Source of the DNA: Selaginella tamariscina
Lineage: Eukaryota; Streptophyta; Lycopodiopsida; Selaginellales; Selaginellaceae
Length of the DNA stretch: 64,000 bases
NCBI GenBank assembly: GCA_003024785.1
Contig: PUQB01000022.1
Coordinates: forward strand, 752,001-816,000
Reading direction: 5' to 3'
Shown: positions 25,200 through 35,959 of the stretch, one piece after another
Numbering within the stretch: the first letter of the stretch is position 1
Layout of the letters: each line of letters opens with the position of its first letter
Made by a program: the position numbers and the translations under genes
The notes under the pieces: model-generated
What the model was told of the DNA's origin: nothing
The model's database searches: none
The model's input: only the letters and a program-made list of their open reading frames with translations

Positions 25200-25712
25200 T
25201 GTCAAGCCACGATCCAGGAACCAGGAAGCAAGTAGGATTCCGAGAACAGGAAGGCTTGACTCAGGAACAGGACCGAGAGCAGGACAGGAACTAGGAAAGG
25301 AACAGGACGGATCCAAGAACAAGACAGGATCCGGAGCAAGACAGGAGCAGGAGGCAAAGAGTAAGACAAGAACAAGACAAGAACAAGGAACAAGAATAAT
25401 CGTAGAATGACTGGTGTTGATTGTAACTGATTGTACAACAATTAGGTCGGAGCTTTTATGCTCACAACTCCAAGCTAATCTGGTCATGAGCCTAATCTAG
25501 TCACTAGCCAAAATTGGTCATCCTTATCCTATAGGAATATCCTGTAGGAATATCCTGCGGGAATATCCTGCGGGAATATCCTGTGAGAATATCCTGCGGG
25601 AATATCCTGTGGCATATCTGTGGGAATATCCTGCGGGCCGAAATCCTGTATCGCATATCCTGTAGGCTGAATCCTGTATGTCGTATCCTGTATCCTGTAT
25701 CGGGTCGTGACA
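25200..25712 (-). repeat. 5' LTR of element B
   Basis: 513 bp, TG..CA ends, partner of 19617-20119. ATAGG follows directly. Confidence 0.92.
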
Positions 25713-26091
25713 ATAGGATCGTGGCGAAGGTAATCCTGTAGCTTTCCAACTCGAGTTACCATCCACGGTGAAACTTCATCCTGTGTTTCACACCTCTTTG
25801 TTGGAGCCGTATCATCCTTCTTCTCTTCCCGGTCGTGTTTCTTCTCCTCCCCTCTCCTGTGGTCATTGACACGGAACCTGAGTACGAAGTCGCAGCCATC
25901 CTTGACTCTCGTCTTCATCGTCACCAACTCCAATACTTGGTGGATTGGAAAGGGTACCTGCCTACTGATCGCACTTGGGAACCTGCATCCAACTTACTCC
26001 ATGCTTCTTCCAAGGTTGCTGCCTTCCATCGGCATTATCCTGCTAAACCAGGTCCCAAGACTCGTGGAACTCGTCTTTAGAGAGGAGGTGC
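25713..26091 (+). pseudogene. Element A chromodomain end, after the B insertion
   Basis: After the second ATAGG the A polyprotein resumes with IVAKV..-type codons, then [16 protein letters not shown] sequence, and at 25835-26080 the chromodomain [20 protein letters not shown] and YLVDWKGYLPTDRTWEPAS. It ends TRL-stop about 12 bases before the 3' LTR. The polypurine tract is probably the 'agagaggaggtgc' just upstream of 26092. Confidence 0.8.
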
Positions 26092-26689
26092 TGTCACGAC
26101 CTGATACAGAATACAGGATTCCGGATACAGGACATGGGTTGCAGGACTTTCCTACAGGATATTCCTACCAGGATTCCGGACACAGGATTCGGTTGCAGGA
26201 TATTCCTACAGGATATGTCACAGGATATGCCTAGAGGATAAGGGACATGTGGACTCATCTTAGCCTCTGCATGCATGCAATCACTTTTGCATGCATGCAA
26301 CCACTTTTGCATGCATGCCTAGATTAGCTCTTGGAGTTGTGAGCATAAAAGCTCCGACCTAATTGTTGTACAATCAGTTACTATCACACCAGTCTTACTA
26401 TGATCAATTTCGTCTTGTCTTGTTCTCGTCTTGTTTTCCTGTCTCGCTCCTGTTTCTGTCCTGTTCCTGTCTCGCTCCTGTTTCCTGTCCTGCCCCTGGA
26501 TCCTATCCTGCTCCGGGATCCTGTCCTGTTCCTGTCTTGCTCCCGGATCCTATCCTGATCCTGTCTTACTCTTAGATCCGTCCTGTTCCTATTTCCAGTT
26601 CTTGTCCTGCTCTCGGTCCTGTTCCTAAGTCAGGCCTTCTTGTCCTTGGAATCCTGTTCCCTTCCTGGTTCCTGGATCGTGGCTTGACA
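26092..26689 (+). repeat. 3' LTR of element A
   Basis: 598 bp. It differs from the 5' LTR (14398-14952) mainly by indels, for example one more RY-type 'gcatgcatgcaaccactttt' unit near 26287 and an extra CCTGT repeat near 26440. GGTGG follows. Confidence 0.9.
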
Positions 26690-27215
26690 GGTGGCACAAT
26701 AGAGGGTTGTACCTTAACAACACAAGTTAAAGCTTGCACCGGCAAAAAAGCAACGAACTCAATCATGAACCCAGGAGCTCTCTTACATGTACTACTTAAT
26801 ATATGTGACAAAGCCCCCCCCCTGTTTTCTTGTTTACATAAGTGGGCTAGCATGGAATTTCATTCCCATAGAGAATATACTTGGTGAGTTAATTAATGAC
26901 CCATTAACCCCTAAACCCTAACATGTCCAAACCTAAGGGTATTTCTAAATATATTCAGCATGCCGAACTCACAAGAACTAACCATTAACCCAACCGGGAC
27001 ATGGAAAACTAGGGTAAGAGTTTTCTAGAAGGTAAGTTCTAGCTTCGCCTAGAGTTTCCTATAAATACCTAATGACACCAGCTGAACCATCACCAGATAC
27101 CCAAGTGTATTAAGCGGGCCTATTTCCTACTACATCTAGAGTTTATTAATATAGTTTAGTAGGTAACAATAATCAACGTCCAAAGTTAAGAGGAGTCATA
27201 GTAAAAACTATGGCA

Positions 27216-28497
27216 AAATCTCCACCCAAGGCAGGAGTTAGGTTAATTAAAACTCGTCTTGTTAACTAAGGGGCTGGGTTTTTGTGGCAATCCACTTACA
27301 CAAATAGGAAAAGAGGGGGGGGGGGGGGGCTCCATCACATAATAAGGTAGGTATATATAGAAGAGTTCTTAGGTTCATGATAGAGTTCATTATTCTTCTA
27401 CTGAACTGTAAGCTCTAGTTTGTGTCGTTAAAGCACAACCCTTTGTTGTGCTGCCTCAATTTTCAGATAATAGGAGTATGTCCACCTATAGAGTAGCTTA
27501 CTCTTAACGTTGGTGAATCCATACCTGGGAAGTCTTATCGGACAATATGTTTCAAGGGTCAGAGGTTGAGACTGTGTCTCCAACCTCTTCCATGCCAAGC
27601 TAAGAATAGCACTCATAACTAAGTAAGGCACATTTGTGTTCTTATCCAACTATGGACATGAGATTTTGGCTAATAAGTTTTCTTTACCAAGTTATTAAGG
27701 GATCAGAAAAGAGTTTTAGAATTGGCATTGGAGAGCCACATTCTCTTGATTTGGGAAATAGTGTCACATGAAGATGTGACATTAGGCTAGATGGCACATA
27801 GTATAATGCCGAAGGAAAACTTTTTGAGGTTGTCTCATGAGGTTAACGTTAAGGGGTTGGATACTCTAGTAACTAAGTGTGTTATTGGCACACTTGACTA
27901 GGGGGTGTTCTACTTGGGATCCAGGGGTTGAACAACTTAAGCTTATTAGTATGAGTTCTTTTGTGAGGCACTTGTGGGTTGTGTACTTAGGGTTATCCAA
28001 ACCTAACCTTGGGGAGTTTGTTAGCAGAACACTCGTGCTCGCGTATGATGCACACTCATGTTTTCACTAAGTACTAGCCCTAGGACTAAGGTATGATTTG
28101 ACCACTTGTGACAGAGCCAAGACATCATGACTTACTCCTTGAGGAATCACCCTCATCAGGGAGTACAACCCTCTTAGGGCGATAACGAGTGCCCTGAATC
28201 ATGACTAACCCCTAAGCAAGGGTATGTGCAGGCATGTCTTTTAACGGGGTTGGGGTATGAGTCTACATTGTCCGATGTTCGCAATATTTTGATGACGCTA
28301 GCTACAAATAACATTAGATAGAATAATTTACTAAGGGTAGGACACTAAGACCAGTCTTGTGCCTATTTGGGCATCTAAGTCAAGCTCTAAGAGTTGTCTT
28401 GAAAGACTTAGCATTACTCACATAGGTATTGATACCGGATATCCACTTAGTAGCCATGTGTTGCCACATGTTTGCCCTCCTGGTTAAAACTCTAACA
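27216..28497 (+). mobile_element. Right piece of the outermost solo LTR
   Basis: Continues the LTR begun at 1557, after the duplicated AAATC (27216-27220). It contains a G homopolymer of about 17 at 27314-27330 and ends ..CTCTAACA at 28497, followed by GTCAA. It holds no gene. Confidence 0.8.
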
Positions 28498-28703
28498 GTC
28501 AAAATAGTGTCCAATTCTACTCTGTACACTAGCTTGGCAACTAACAATGTTCTTGAACAATCAACATGAATAGTGTGTTGACTAACACTACACACATTAC
28601 TAACTCCATAACTGAATAACAAATTGAGTATTTTATGTGGGAGAAATCAAAGAATTGCGAATTATGTAATGTTATATTAGCTAAAATAATGAAAGAGAGT
28701 TAT

Positions 28704-29628
28704 TGTTAGAGTTTTTACTTGGTGCCACAAAGGCGGCTTGCCAGGTGCCAACCCTAGAATCCCCTCTCTAGAAACCCCATGGAATCTAGTAAAGTAACTC
28801 GTATTAGGACCCAACCCTTAGGAACGTAAGCCCCTAGCTGACCAAGTCCACAAACAAGGCTCACCTTGTAAATTAGGATATGCAGACAAGCTGAGATATA
28901 GGTGTCGTTCCTAACTTGGTGTGGTTGAGGCGGTTGAAGCAAGGCCTCAACCACTAATTTTGTGGAACATGGACTTAGGCAACGCCTTTGAGCTTGCGAG
29001 TAAGTTTTCAGCCCAAGGAAGTTGACTAATTCCTTGGAAGTAATGTACCTTGTCACAAAGGGCGAGATCTTGCCAACTATAAATGATAGTCTAACCACGT
29101 ACCCCTATGTGTAGAAGTTTGGGCGGCACAACAGAGGGTTGCGCCTTGATGACACAAAGCTTAGCTTGCACCAGTAGGAGGTTAATGAGCTCTCTTTTGA
29201 ACCCAAGAAGCCTCACTACATATACTTACCTTATTTTATGTGATGAAGCCCCAGTGGGCTGGCACGGAAATGCCAACCCTTACTGAAAAGAGATGCTTAA
29301 CTAACCCCTAGGGGGGGTTAGGGCAACCCTAGGGTTAGGGCAACCTAGGGTTAGGTCAACCCTAGGGTGTCCCTAACCCTTTTTGACAAGCTATACTTTG
29401 TGGAAAACCCAACCTAGAACGTCAAAACGGGGGAGAGTTCTCTAAATGGAAGTACTAACTTCGCTTAAAGTTTCTTGTAAATACCTAACGACACCCGGTC
29501 GGACCATCACTAGATACCCAAGTGCACTATGCATGATGTTTCTTTTACATTTAGGGTTCGCACAAATCTAGTAGGTAACAATAGTCAAACCCAAAGTAAA
29601 GGGTTAAGTTATAGTCAAAACTATGATA
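28704..29628 (-). mobile_element. Solo LTR, G family, reverse
   Basis: 925 bp, starts TGTTAGAGTTTT and ends ACTATGATA. The 5-base TSD GTTAT is exact (28699-28703 and 29629-29633). It matches the reverse complement of the element G LTR throughout, including 'ggtgccacaaaggcggcttgcc' at the start. Confidence 0.9.
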
Positions 29629-29633
29629 GTTAT

Positions 29634-30034
29634 TCTTGATTATAACATAAAAAGAGTAAATAAATTAAATGCAAGTTGCATTGTTCATTTTAGGCAAATG
29701 TAGTGCATTAGACATTACTATTATATAATACAATTATTCATATACTAACATGTAAAAGATTTCATATAATATTAAGGCACTAAGACTAATGAACACAACA
29801 TATCAATCATTCTATTATACAGCCAATATAATATGAGAAACATAATCATTGTCGACTCCCCATCCAATTTGCCACATGGCAATAGTTGAGATCTCTTATA
29901 TATGTAGCTATTAATGTTTCCATTATCAACCCCATATGAACCAAAATGAACCGTACACATGACATACATATGGCCAGTAAAAATCCTTTAAACATGTGCC
30001 ACTCAAACTAATGTACTTTTTAAAGTTAAAACAA
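29634..30034. other. Intergenic, nothing recognised
   Basis: AT-rich DNA between the solo LTR and the MITE, with no coding or repeat signal I can name. Confidence 0.5.
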
Positions 30035-30038
30035 GTTT

Positions 30039-30278
30039 ATGAACATTGTAATTAAAATAGGAATGATACATGAAAATGGGAATATAAAAAAATTCTTTAA
30101 TTAATATTATATATTAATTATTAATATTTTAAACATGCATTTTAAAAATATTCTTTCTTTAAATATATATTATTCTAAAAATTATTTCTTATATTAAAAA
30201 ATGTTAATTAACTAATTAAAATTGTTAATTATTAAGAAAATGGGATTATAGACATTCCCATTTTAGTACAACGTTTAT
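30039..30278 (-). mobile_element. MITE 1, deletion derivative of transposon T
   Basis: 240 bp, flanked by GTTT on both sides (30035-30038 and 30279-30282). Its left about 50 bases match the right end of transposon T (shared phrase 'tgaaaatgggaatata'), and its right about 100 bases match the left end of T (shared pattern 'tataatcccattttctta' against 'tatagtcccatttcctaa'). Ends read ATGAACATTGTAATTAAAAT and, inverted, ATAAACGTTGTACTAAAAT. It codes for nothing and would move only with a transposase supplied in trans. Confidence 0.8.
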
Positions 30279-30282
30279 GTTT

Positions 30283-32340
30283 ATTATTCCTGGTACTATA
30301 TTACATTAAAGATATTTTCCTCACAAATAAAATTAAAGTTATAAAGTGTATAAGATAATATTGATCGATGTGACTCATTTAAAATACTTTTAATGTACAT
30401 TGTCAATGGTATGTGTGGTTTAATCAAATGGAAAAGTTAAAATAGAAAAATCAAGGTAATATTAGAGACATACGAAAGAATGTATATACATTTATAAAAA
30501 TGTAAATTCAAAATCTAATATTACTTTATCAAGAATATGCTTTGGGTCACCTTCATAATACACCCCCCCAAATATATATCCTTTTTAATTATATATACAC
30601 ATACAGACATACGTGCGTAAAGGTCGTTTCGTGTCGACTCTGTCAAAGTCGTCGGAGACACGTCTAGACGGCTTCTTAATCTTTTCCTAAAGGACCTTTA
30701 CACTAGGAGTCACATATTATTTAATAAATTAGATTAATACTAATAGATTATATTTTGTTATAATATATATACTTAAAGTTTTTAAACTTCGGTTATTAAA
30801 CTTCAAAGGTATTACATAAATATTATTGAATTGAAATTAAATTATTTAAGTTCTAGGTTCTCTCAGCAATAGAATTCTAAATAGGAAATTGATTAATTTC
30901 ACCATTTAGTGAGTTAGAATCCCAATGTGAGTTTTAAGTTGTTACTGTGAATTTAGTAATATTAGTAAAGTTTAAAGAAAATATGTGTATATTCTTAAGG
31001 AATATGTATACCCTATAGCTTATATAATTGTGGTTCATTTTACAACGCTAGAACTAACAAAAAAGATATTAAAACAAAACAAAAGTAATAAATTGACCAT
31101 AACACATATTACAAAACAAATTATATTAACATTAGAAAATTCACCAGCAACAATTTCATTACAGAATAGATAATAATTAAATTTATAAAATTACATTTTA
31201 AATTTCAATAAATTTATAATTGAAGATAAAAAAATTTCTTGCAAAATTTTAGAATACTGACATTATGATATAATATTCAAATTATATTTTAAATTGTAGT
31301 GTGTTTATGCATATATATAATATTAATTAATTAATATAGAATTTAAAACATACAAATAAAAACCATATAATATATAGTTTTAAATATAAAGATATAACCT
31401 CTTTAAGTTTGAACTTACATAATCTATACGATTAAAATAATAAGTACGTGTCGTACACCGAAAGCATCCGGAGGACCCACACAACAGTAATAATAGAGTC
31501 CAATTAATTATTTAAAACATCTAACCTGTTTACAAAGCAAAAACATAAGATTCAATTATATAAACGTCACCTGTCGTGTGTGTATGTTTGAATGTGTAAA
31601 CACTAAATCTACTGGTGTATGTAAGTATAATAGTAAAGTTTTTATATACAAATAAGATCGAAATTTTAAACTCTTTTCTTTATAAATTAGTTATAATTAC
31701 ATAATATTATATACTAAATAAATATATATATTACTGTATATATTCACATATTATGGATTCCTTATATTAAAATAAATATTGTTAATTAATGAAGATAAAT
31801 ATGGTTTATAATACATATGTGATGTAAAACAGGAAAGTCCATAATAAATAAATTTGAATAAACCCTAAGTATTATATGGATACGATTTAAAACTACCTAA
31901 CAGCATATATATATATATATTTTGGTGTGGGTGCGTTGTGACTAAGACAGTTGGTCTGCCAGACCATAACAATTACATTTTATCTGTTATATGCAACGTG
32001 TATTAACAGCATTTGTAGATGTTTAATCTAATCTTATTCTGTATTTAGGTAGAATATAATTGGTTTACTAACATTTAATATCAAATGAATATTATTTATT
32101 TTAATATTTATGCTTCAAATGGACCATTTACAGATTAATGGTTTTTTTCTGACGTTAATAAATTAAAACGTTATAAAAATTATATGGAGTCTAAATTAGA
32201 TTATAGAAAGCAACTTATATTCTAATTAATTTCATATACTATAATATACTGATTAGAAAAGAACAATACGAATTTAAATGTTTCCTTGAAATGAAAAGTT
32301 CATATACATAAATAAATTAATAGAACATATATTGTATGTG
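30283..32340. other. AT-rich intergenic DNA
   Basis: No gene recognised. There is a short (TA)n run near 31905. The region is about 75-80 percent A+T by eye and lies downstream of the leftward oleosin gene. Confidence 0.5.
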
Positions 32341-32467
32341 GTGTGTACGTGTGTGTTAAAAGAGGAAAATATAAAATAGCCTATATCCATGATATCTCTC
32401 TCATACGCACGCACGCACGCACACACGATTTAATTGAGAAGAATTATTTAAAGTATGTTGTACAAGC

Positions 32468-32863
32468 TCATGGAGCAGCTTCATGCCTTTGCTCCGGCGT
32501 ACTCACGCCCTTTCTCAGCAGCCTGCTGCACAGATCCAGAAGTCTGTGCCGGGCAGCATCGAGCCTGTCCGATCCAATGGGATGGCGGCCCTTGAAGTAG
32601 TTGTAAACCCACTGTATAAAGGAGAAAAACACTAACGCACCGCCGACGGTGACAGAGACGCCAGACATAGCCAAGAACGCGACTATCCCGAGCGGAACTA
32701 ACACCGGACTGAACAACAGGAACACCGGGACTCCGATTACAAGTGCGAGAACGATTCCGCCGATGGTTAATCCTCCGGCAGTCAGAAGCGCGATTAGGAG
32801 CGCGATTAATCCCAAAACCTGCTTAGCATTTGTGGATCTCTTTCCCTGTGCTCCTCTATCCAT
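32468..32863 (-). CDS. Oleosin (lipid-droplet structural protein)
   Basis: 131 residues, complete from Met to stop with no intron. Residues 1-15 are hydrophilic and about 16-86 form the long uninterrupted hydrophobic stretch typical of oleosins. The proline knot PX5SPX3P is present as P46, S52, P53 and P57 (sequence VPVFLLFSPVLVPLGIVAF). The C-terminal 45 residues are amphipathic, beginning WVYNYFKGRHPIGSDRLD. Oleosins coat lipid droplets in seeds, spores or other oil-storing cells, with the hairpin buried in the oil. The gene is divergent from a second oleosin 270 bp away and shares a promoter region with it. A TATAAA lies 35-40 bases upstream of the ATG on the minus strand (32898-32903). 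Confidence 0.93.
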   Translation of the reverse strand: MDRGAQGKRSTNAKQVLGLIALLIALLTAGGLTIGGIVLALVIGVPVFLLFSPVLVPLGIVAFLAMSGVSVTVGGALVFFSFIQWVYNYFKGRHPIGSDRLDAARHRLLDLCSRLLRKGVSTPEQRHEAAP

Positions 32864-33133
32864 GATTGTTCAGATTTTACATGAATCGCACCAATCGTTT
32901 ATAACATGGACGGACATGCATTATGTCCACCCGACACGTGTCCATCAAATTGATGACGTCTGCAGTTTGGAAATAAATGTGCTAGGGTCACGTGGTGCAC
33001 AGGAAGGCGGCACAGGTGTGCGGCTAGCAGAGTGCATGCTCAAAAACTCGTGCTATAAGCAGAGCAGTAGGGCTGTAGAAGACGCATCTGCCGCCTTCTT
33101 CTTCCCCTGTTGTTCATCAAGTCGATTTCTTCA
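32864..33133. promoter_or_regulatory. Bidirectional oleosin promoter with G-box and RY motifs
   Basis: The 270 bp between the divergent starts hold CACGTG at 32935-32940 (within ACACGTGTC, an ABRE-like G-box) and at 32989-32994, TGACGTC at about 32953-32959, CATGCA at 32915-32920 and GCATGC at 33034-33039. TATA-like boxes point both ways: TTTATA at 32898-32903 for the left gene and TATAAG at about 33054 for the right. G-box/ABRE and RY motifs are the known targets of ABI5-type bZIP and ABI3/VP1-type B3 factors in seed oil genes. Use here is inferred. Confidence 0.65.
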
Positions 33134-33560
33134 ATGGACAAACACAGGGAAAGATCCGTGAGAAGTCTCCGAATGCAAGGCAAGTCATGGACTGGTGGCG
33201 CTGCTGGCCGGTGCCGTGGCGGTGTTGGCGATAGGCGGATTGCTGCTCGGCGGCTTTGTTCTGGCGCTCGTCATTGGGGTTCCGATCTTCCTCTTCTTCA
33301 GTCCCATTCTCGTTCCATTGGGAATCGTTGCCTTCTTGGCTGTGTCCGGGATTGTACTCACGCTCGGAGGTGTACTTGCGTTTGTGTGGGTCGTGTCGTG
33401 GGTGTATAATTACTTCAAAGGACGGCACCCTGTCGGGTCGGACAGTATTGATGCGGCCAAACAGCGGCTGTTGGGATCTGTCCAGCATGTGGCTGATAAG
33501 GGACGCGAGTATGGTGGGTATGCGGGATCTAAGGTACAGGAGGCTGCTCCAGGAGCTTAA
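33134..33560 (+). CDS. Second oleosin, start region out of frame
   Basis: The frame 33195-33560 encodes the oleosin hydrophobic hairpin with the proline knot (VPIFLFFSPILVPLGIVAF) and a tail beginning WVYNYFKGRHPVGSDSIDAA, closely like the divergent neighbour. The stop is at 33558-33560. In this frame there is no ATG before the hairpin, and a TGA lies at 33159. A good ATG at 33134 starts MDKHRERSVRS.., which resembles the neighbour's MDRGAQGKRS.., but it is one frame off. A single-base indel around 33150-33194 would explain this, either a real mutation or a sequencing error. Without the ATG the gene would not make a normal oleosin. Confidence 0.85.
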
Positions 33561-34095
33561 GATGGGTTTAAAGAATAATTCGTAATGTCTTCTCCTGTTT
33601 ATTATAATCTCCAAGTACTCTTTAGTTATATCATCATACACACATAATATGTCTGTGTGTGTAAACAGTTACTTGAATTTTTATACAAATTCACACGCTC
33701 GCACGCACACACACAGCCAAAGAACGGCACAAGTAACGAAGACACATTTTATAATATTGAGTGCGTGTAAATTTTCTCAATTTTTTTATTAAAATATAAA
33801 TCATAGCAAATAGACTCAAATTTAAAAAATGATATGGTCGATTGATATACATACATACATAAACACACATATGAACGTATTTATTTAAGTAATTAAATGC
33901 ACCACGGTGGTGTACGTTCACATTGCTTTCATCAATGGTGGGATCTGTAGGTGGGAACCTACAGAGGGAAGGACCATGAATCAACACAAATCTCTATTGT
34001 ATTGAAACTTATTGGCAACATTTTAGGGTAGAACCACCTTTCACAGTGAGATGCATCCCTTGGTAGATTTTATATTACACTATTGAATTAATCAT
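33561..34095. other. Intergenic DNA downstream of the oleosin
   Basis: Contains short CA/GT-rich stretches (33630-33720) and nothing else I recognise. Confidence 0.45.
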
Positions 34096-35619
34096 ATCAT
34101 TGTTTGATAATATTATTTTAGAATTTAACTGTTGTTACTTATTATATTCCATGGTGAACTTCTAGATATGGTGGTGCAGTTATATGTTTAAGGATGGTTT
34201 GATCTATATAAAACTTACTTTCTAAAAACTTTCTCTTCATTTTCTGTGTTCTAATAAGTTTTGTTCTAATAAGTTTTAGTGACTTGACATATCAAATACG
34301 GTTAGAGACACCTCAACCCTACGGGTTTAAGATTAAGTTAAGTTAGGTCACTAAACTCATTAAACATTGAGGTTTGTACCAACTCACTCACAAATAGGAA
34401 AGGGGAAGGGCTCCATCACATATATAAATTAGGGTGTACGTAGCAAGAGTTTAGATGTTCAAAAGAGCTTTTTATTCTTTTATCGATGCAAACTTAAGCT
34501 TGTTATCAAGGCATAACCCATATTGTGCCACCATAACTTTTAATGCTTAGGGGTATGTCACACCCTTAAGGGCTACCTAAGCCTTATCGTTAGTAAATTC
34601 ATGCCTAGAAGGTCTTGCCAAAGTACACATTTTTTTAGTTAAAGACTGGAACCTATCTATAACCTCCTCTTCCACACTAAACTGAAAGCAACATTCACAA
34701 CTAAGCAAGGTATGTATTCTAACTCACATTGTGAGCACTATCCATGCCCTTGTCCAATTTGAGTGTGGTATAGGCAGGTTCTCATTACTATTCCTTAAAG
34801 GGGTTCTAAGGTTGGCATTTATGATTCTATAAACCATGTTCATAGCACCAAGTGTAGCTCTTAAGTCCAAGGGGTTATGATGAGATACCGTATGTCTTGA
34901 GAAATGGTGTCATATGAACATGTGACACTAAGTTAGTTAATATATGATATATACCAAGGCAAGCCCTTTGGGATTATGTCATGAGTTTGATGCTAAAGGG
35001 TTGAGTATCATGTCAAGTAGGCATGTTTGTGCTTACATCATGGTGTTAAGCCTTGGGCATCTGCTCAAGATCTTATAATCTAAGCTCATTAGTAAGGACT
35101 CTTTTATAAGGCACTTGTATGCACAAACGTTCAAGATTGTTCAAACCTAACCTTAGGGGGCTTGCTTAGTAGAACACTCATGTCTACCTACTGTGTCCTC
35201 ACTAAGTACTAGACTTAAGTAGGGTATGACTTAACCACTCAAATCCTTAGGGTTTAGTTGTGGGTCAAGGTATTCCTTACCATCTTAAAGGGTTGTACTC
35301 ATGGATGAAAGTATTTCTTTAAAGGGTAAGTCATGATGCCTTATCTCTATCGTGGGGGTATGTGCAAGGCATGTCTCCTTAATGGCTTGGGGTTATGTTT
35401 AGGTCTCTCGAGTTTACTTGTTTATTCTTTAGGGCTCAAAGAATAGTCACTCTAGGGGTCTTAGGGTAGGACCCTAAGTTTCATGCTTATTTGGATAGTT
35501 AAGTCAGACTCTCAGGGTTATCTTATAAGATTTGGCATTGCTCACATAAGTTGTCACCAAATAGCCATTTGGTAATCATGTGTTGCCATATATTGGCCCT
35601 TCAAGTTAAAATTCAAATA
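34096..35619 (+). mobile_element. Degraded solo LTR, D family, forward
   Basis: About 1.5 kb matching the plan of the D-type LTR: 'aactgttgttactta' near 34126, 'ctccatcacatatataa' near 34411, 'gatgtgacactaag'-type text near 34921, and an end 'gttaaaattcaaataa'. It is the most mutated of the LTR copies. The ends and TSD cannot be fixed. Confidence 0.6.
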
Positions 35620-35711
35620 AACCATCACATTAACTAATTAGTAATTGTTAGGGACCAAAAACAGAGCATGTAAGAATTGCATACATTGAACTTTTTTATG
35701 GTGGAGGAAAG

Positions 35712-35949
35712 CTCGTAGGAAAGTTACAATTAAAGTGGGAATGTTTATAGTCCATTTTCTTAATAATTAACAATTTTAATTATTTAATTAGCATTTTTTA
35801 ATATAAAATAATAATTTTTAAATAATATATGTTTAAAGAAAGAATATTCTTTAAAATGTATGTTTAAAATATTAATAATTAATATGTAAATATAGATTTT
35901 TTTATATTTCCATTTTCATGTATCATTCCCATTTAGTTATAACGTTCAT
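35712..35949 (+). mobile_element. MITE 2, deletion derivative of transposon T
   Basis: About 238 bp in the same orientation as T. The left about 100 bases match T's left end (GTGGGAATGTTTATAGTCC.. against ATGGGCATGGCTATAGTCCC..). The right about 60 bases match T's right end (CCATTTTCATGTATCATTCC against CCATTTTCACGTATCATGCC). AAAG on both sides (35708-35711 and 35950-35953) may be the 4-base TSD, but then the left end has about 5 extra bases, so the exact left boundary is uncertain. Confidence 0.7.
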
Positions 35950-35959
35950 AAAGCAGTAA

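Larger units (their letters stand above)
19617..25712 (-). mobile_element. Element B: reverse, youngest full-length chromodomain gypsy element
   Basis: B has TGTCAAGCC..GTGACA ends and the TSD ATAGG (19612-19616 and 25713-25717), and lies within element A near the end of its integrase. Its two LTRs (19617-20119 and 25200-25712) differ by only a handful of bases by eye, so it is the most recent insertion of the nest. Domain order on the minus strand is gag, zinc knuckle, protease, RT, RNase H, integrase, chromodomain. Confidence 0.93.
14398..26689 (+). mobile_element. Element A: forward chromodomain gypsy element, split by element B
   Basis: A starts TGTCACGACC at 14398 and ends GGCTTGACA at 26689, with GGTGG on both sides (14393-14397 and 26690-26694). 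The left part (14398-19616) holds the 5' LTR, gag, protease, RT, RNase H and most of integrase. The right part (25713-26689) holds the last integrase or linker codons, the chromodomain and the 3' LTR. Element B fills the gap and duplicated ATAGG. Domain order gag-PR-RT-RH-IN-chromodomain makes it a chromovirus-type Ty3/gypsy element. Single-base frameshifts break the polyprotein in several places. Confidence 0.92.
1812..27215 (-). mobile_element. Element D: reverse gypsy-type LTR retrotransposon hosting three insertions
   Basis: D runs from 1812 to 27215 in reverse orientation, flanked by AAATC on both sides (1807-1811 and 27216-27220). Without later insertions it has a 3' LTR of about 1.68 kb, an internal region of about 3.7 kb and a 5' LTR of about 1.7 kb. 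The primer-binding site is at 7971-7982 and reads TGGTATCGGAGC on the minus strand, one base from the usual plant initiator-Met tRNA site. The first about 130 bases after this site and the last about 300 bases before the 3' LTR match element G, so D belongs to the G family. Its middle shows no gag or pol, so I infer a non-autonomous relative. Four of its six LTR segments were separated by later insertions. Confidence 0.85.

Noticed and set aside
29320..29370. CCCTAGGG-rich text as telomere repeat (also 41550-41610 and 46040-46110)
   Set aside because: It is part of the G-family LTR and recurs in every copy. The unit is not the plant telomere unit.
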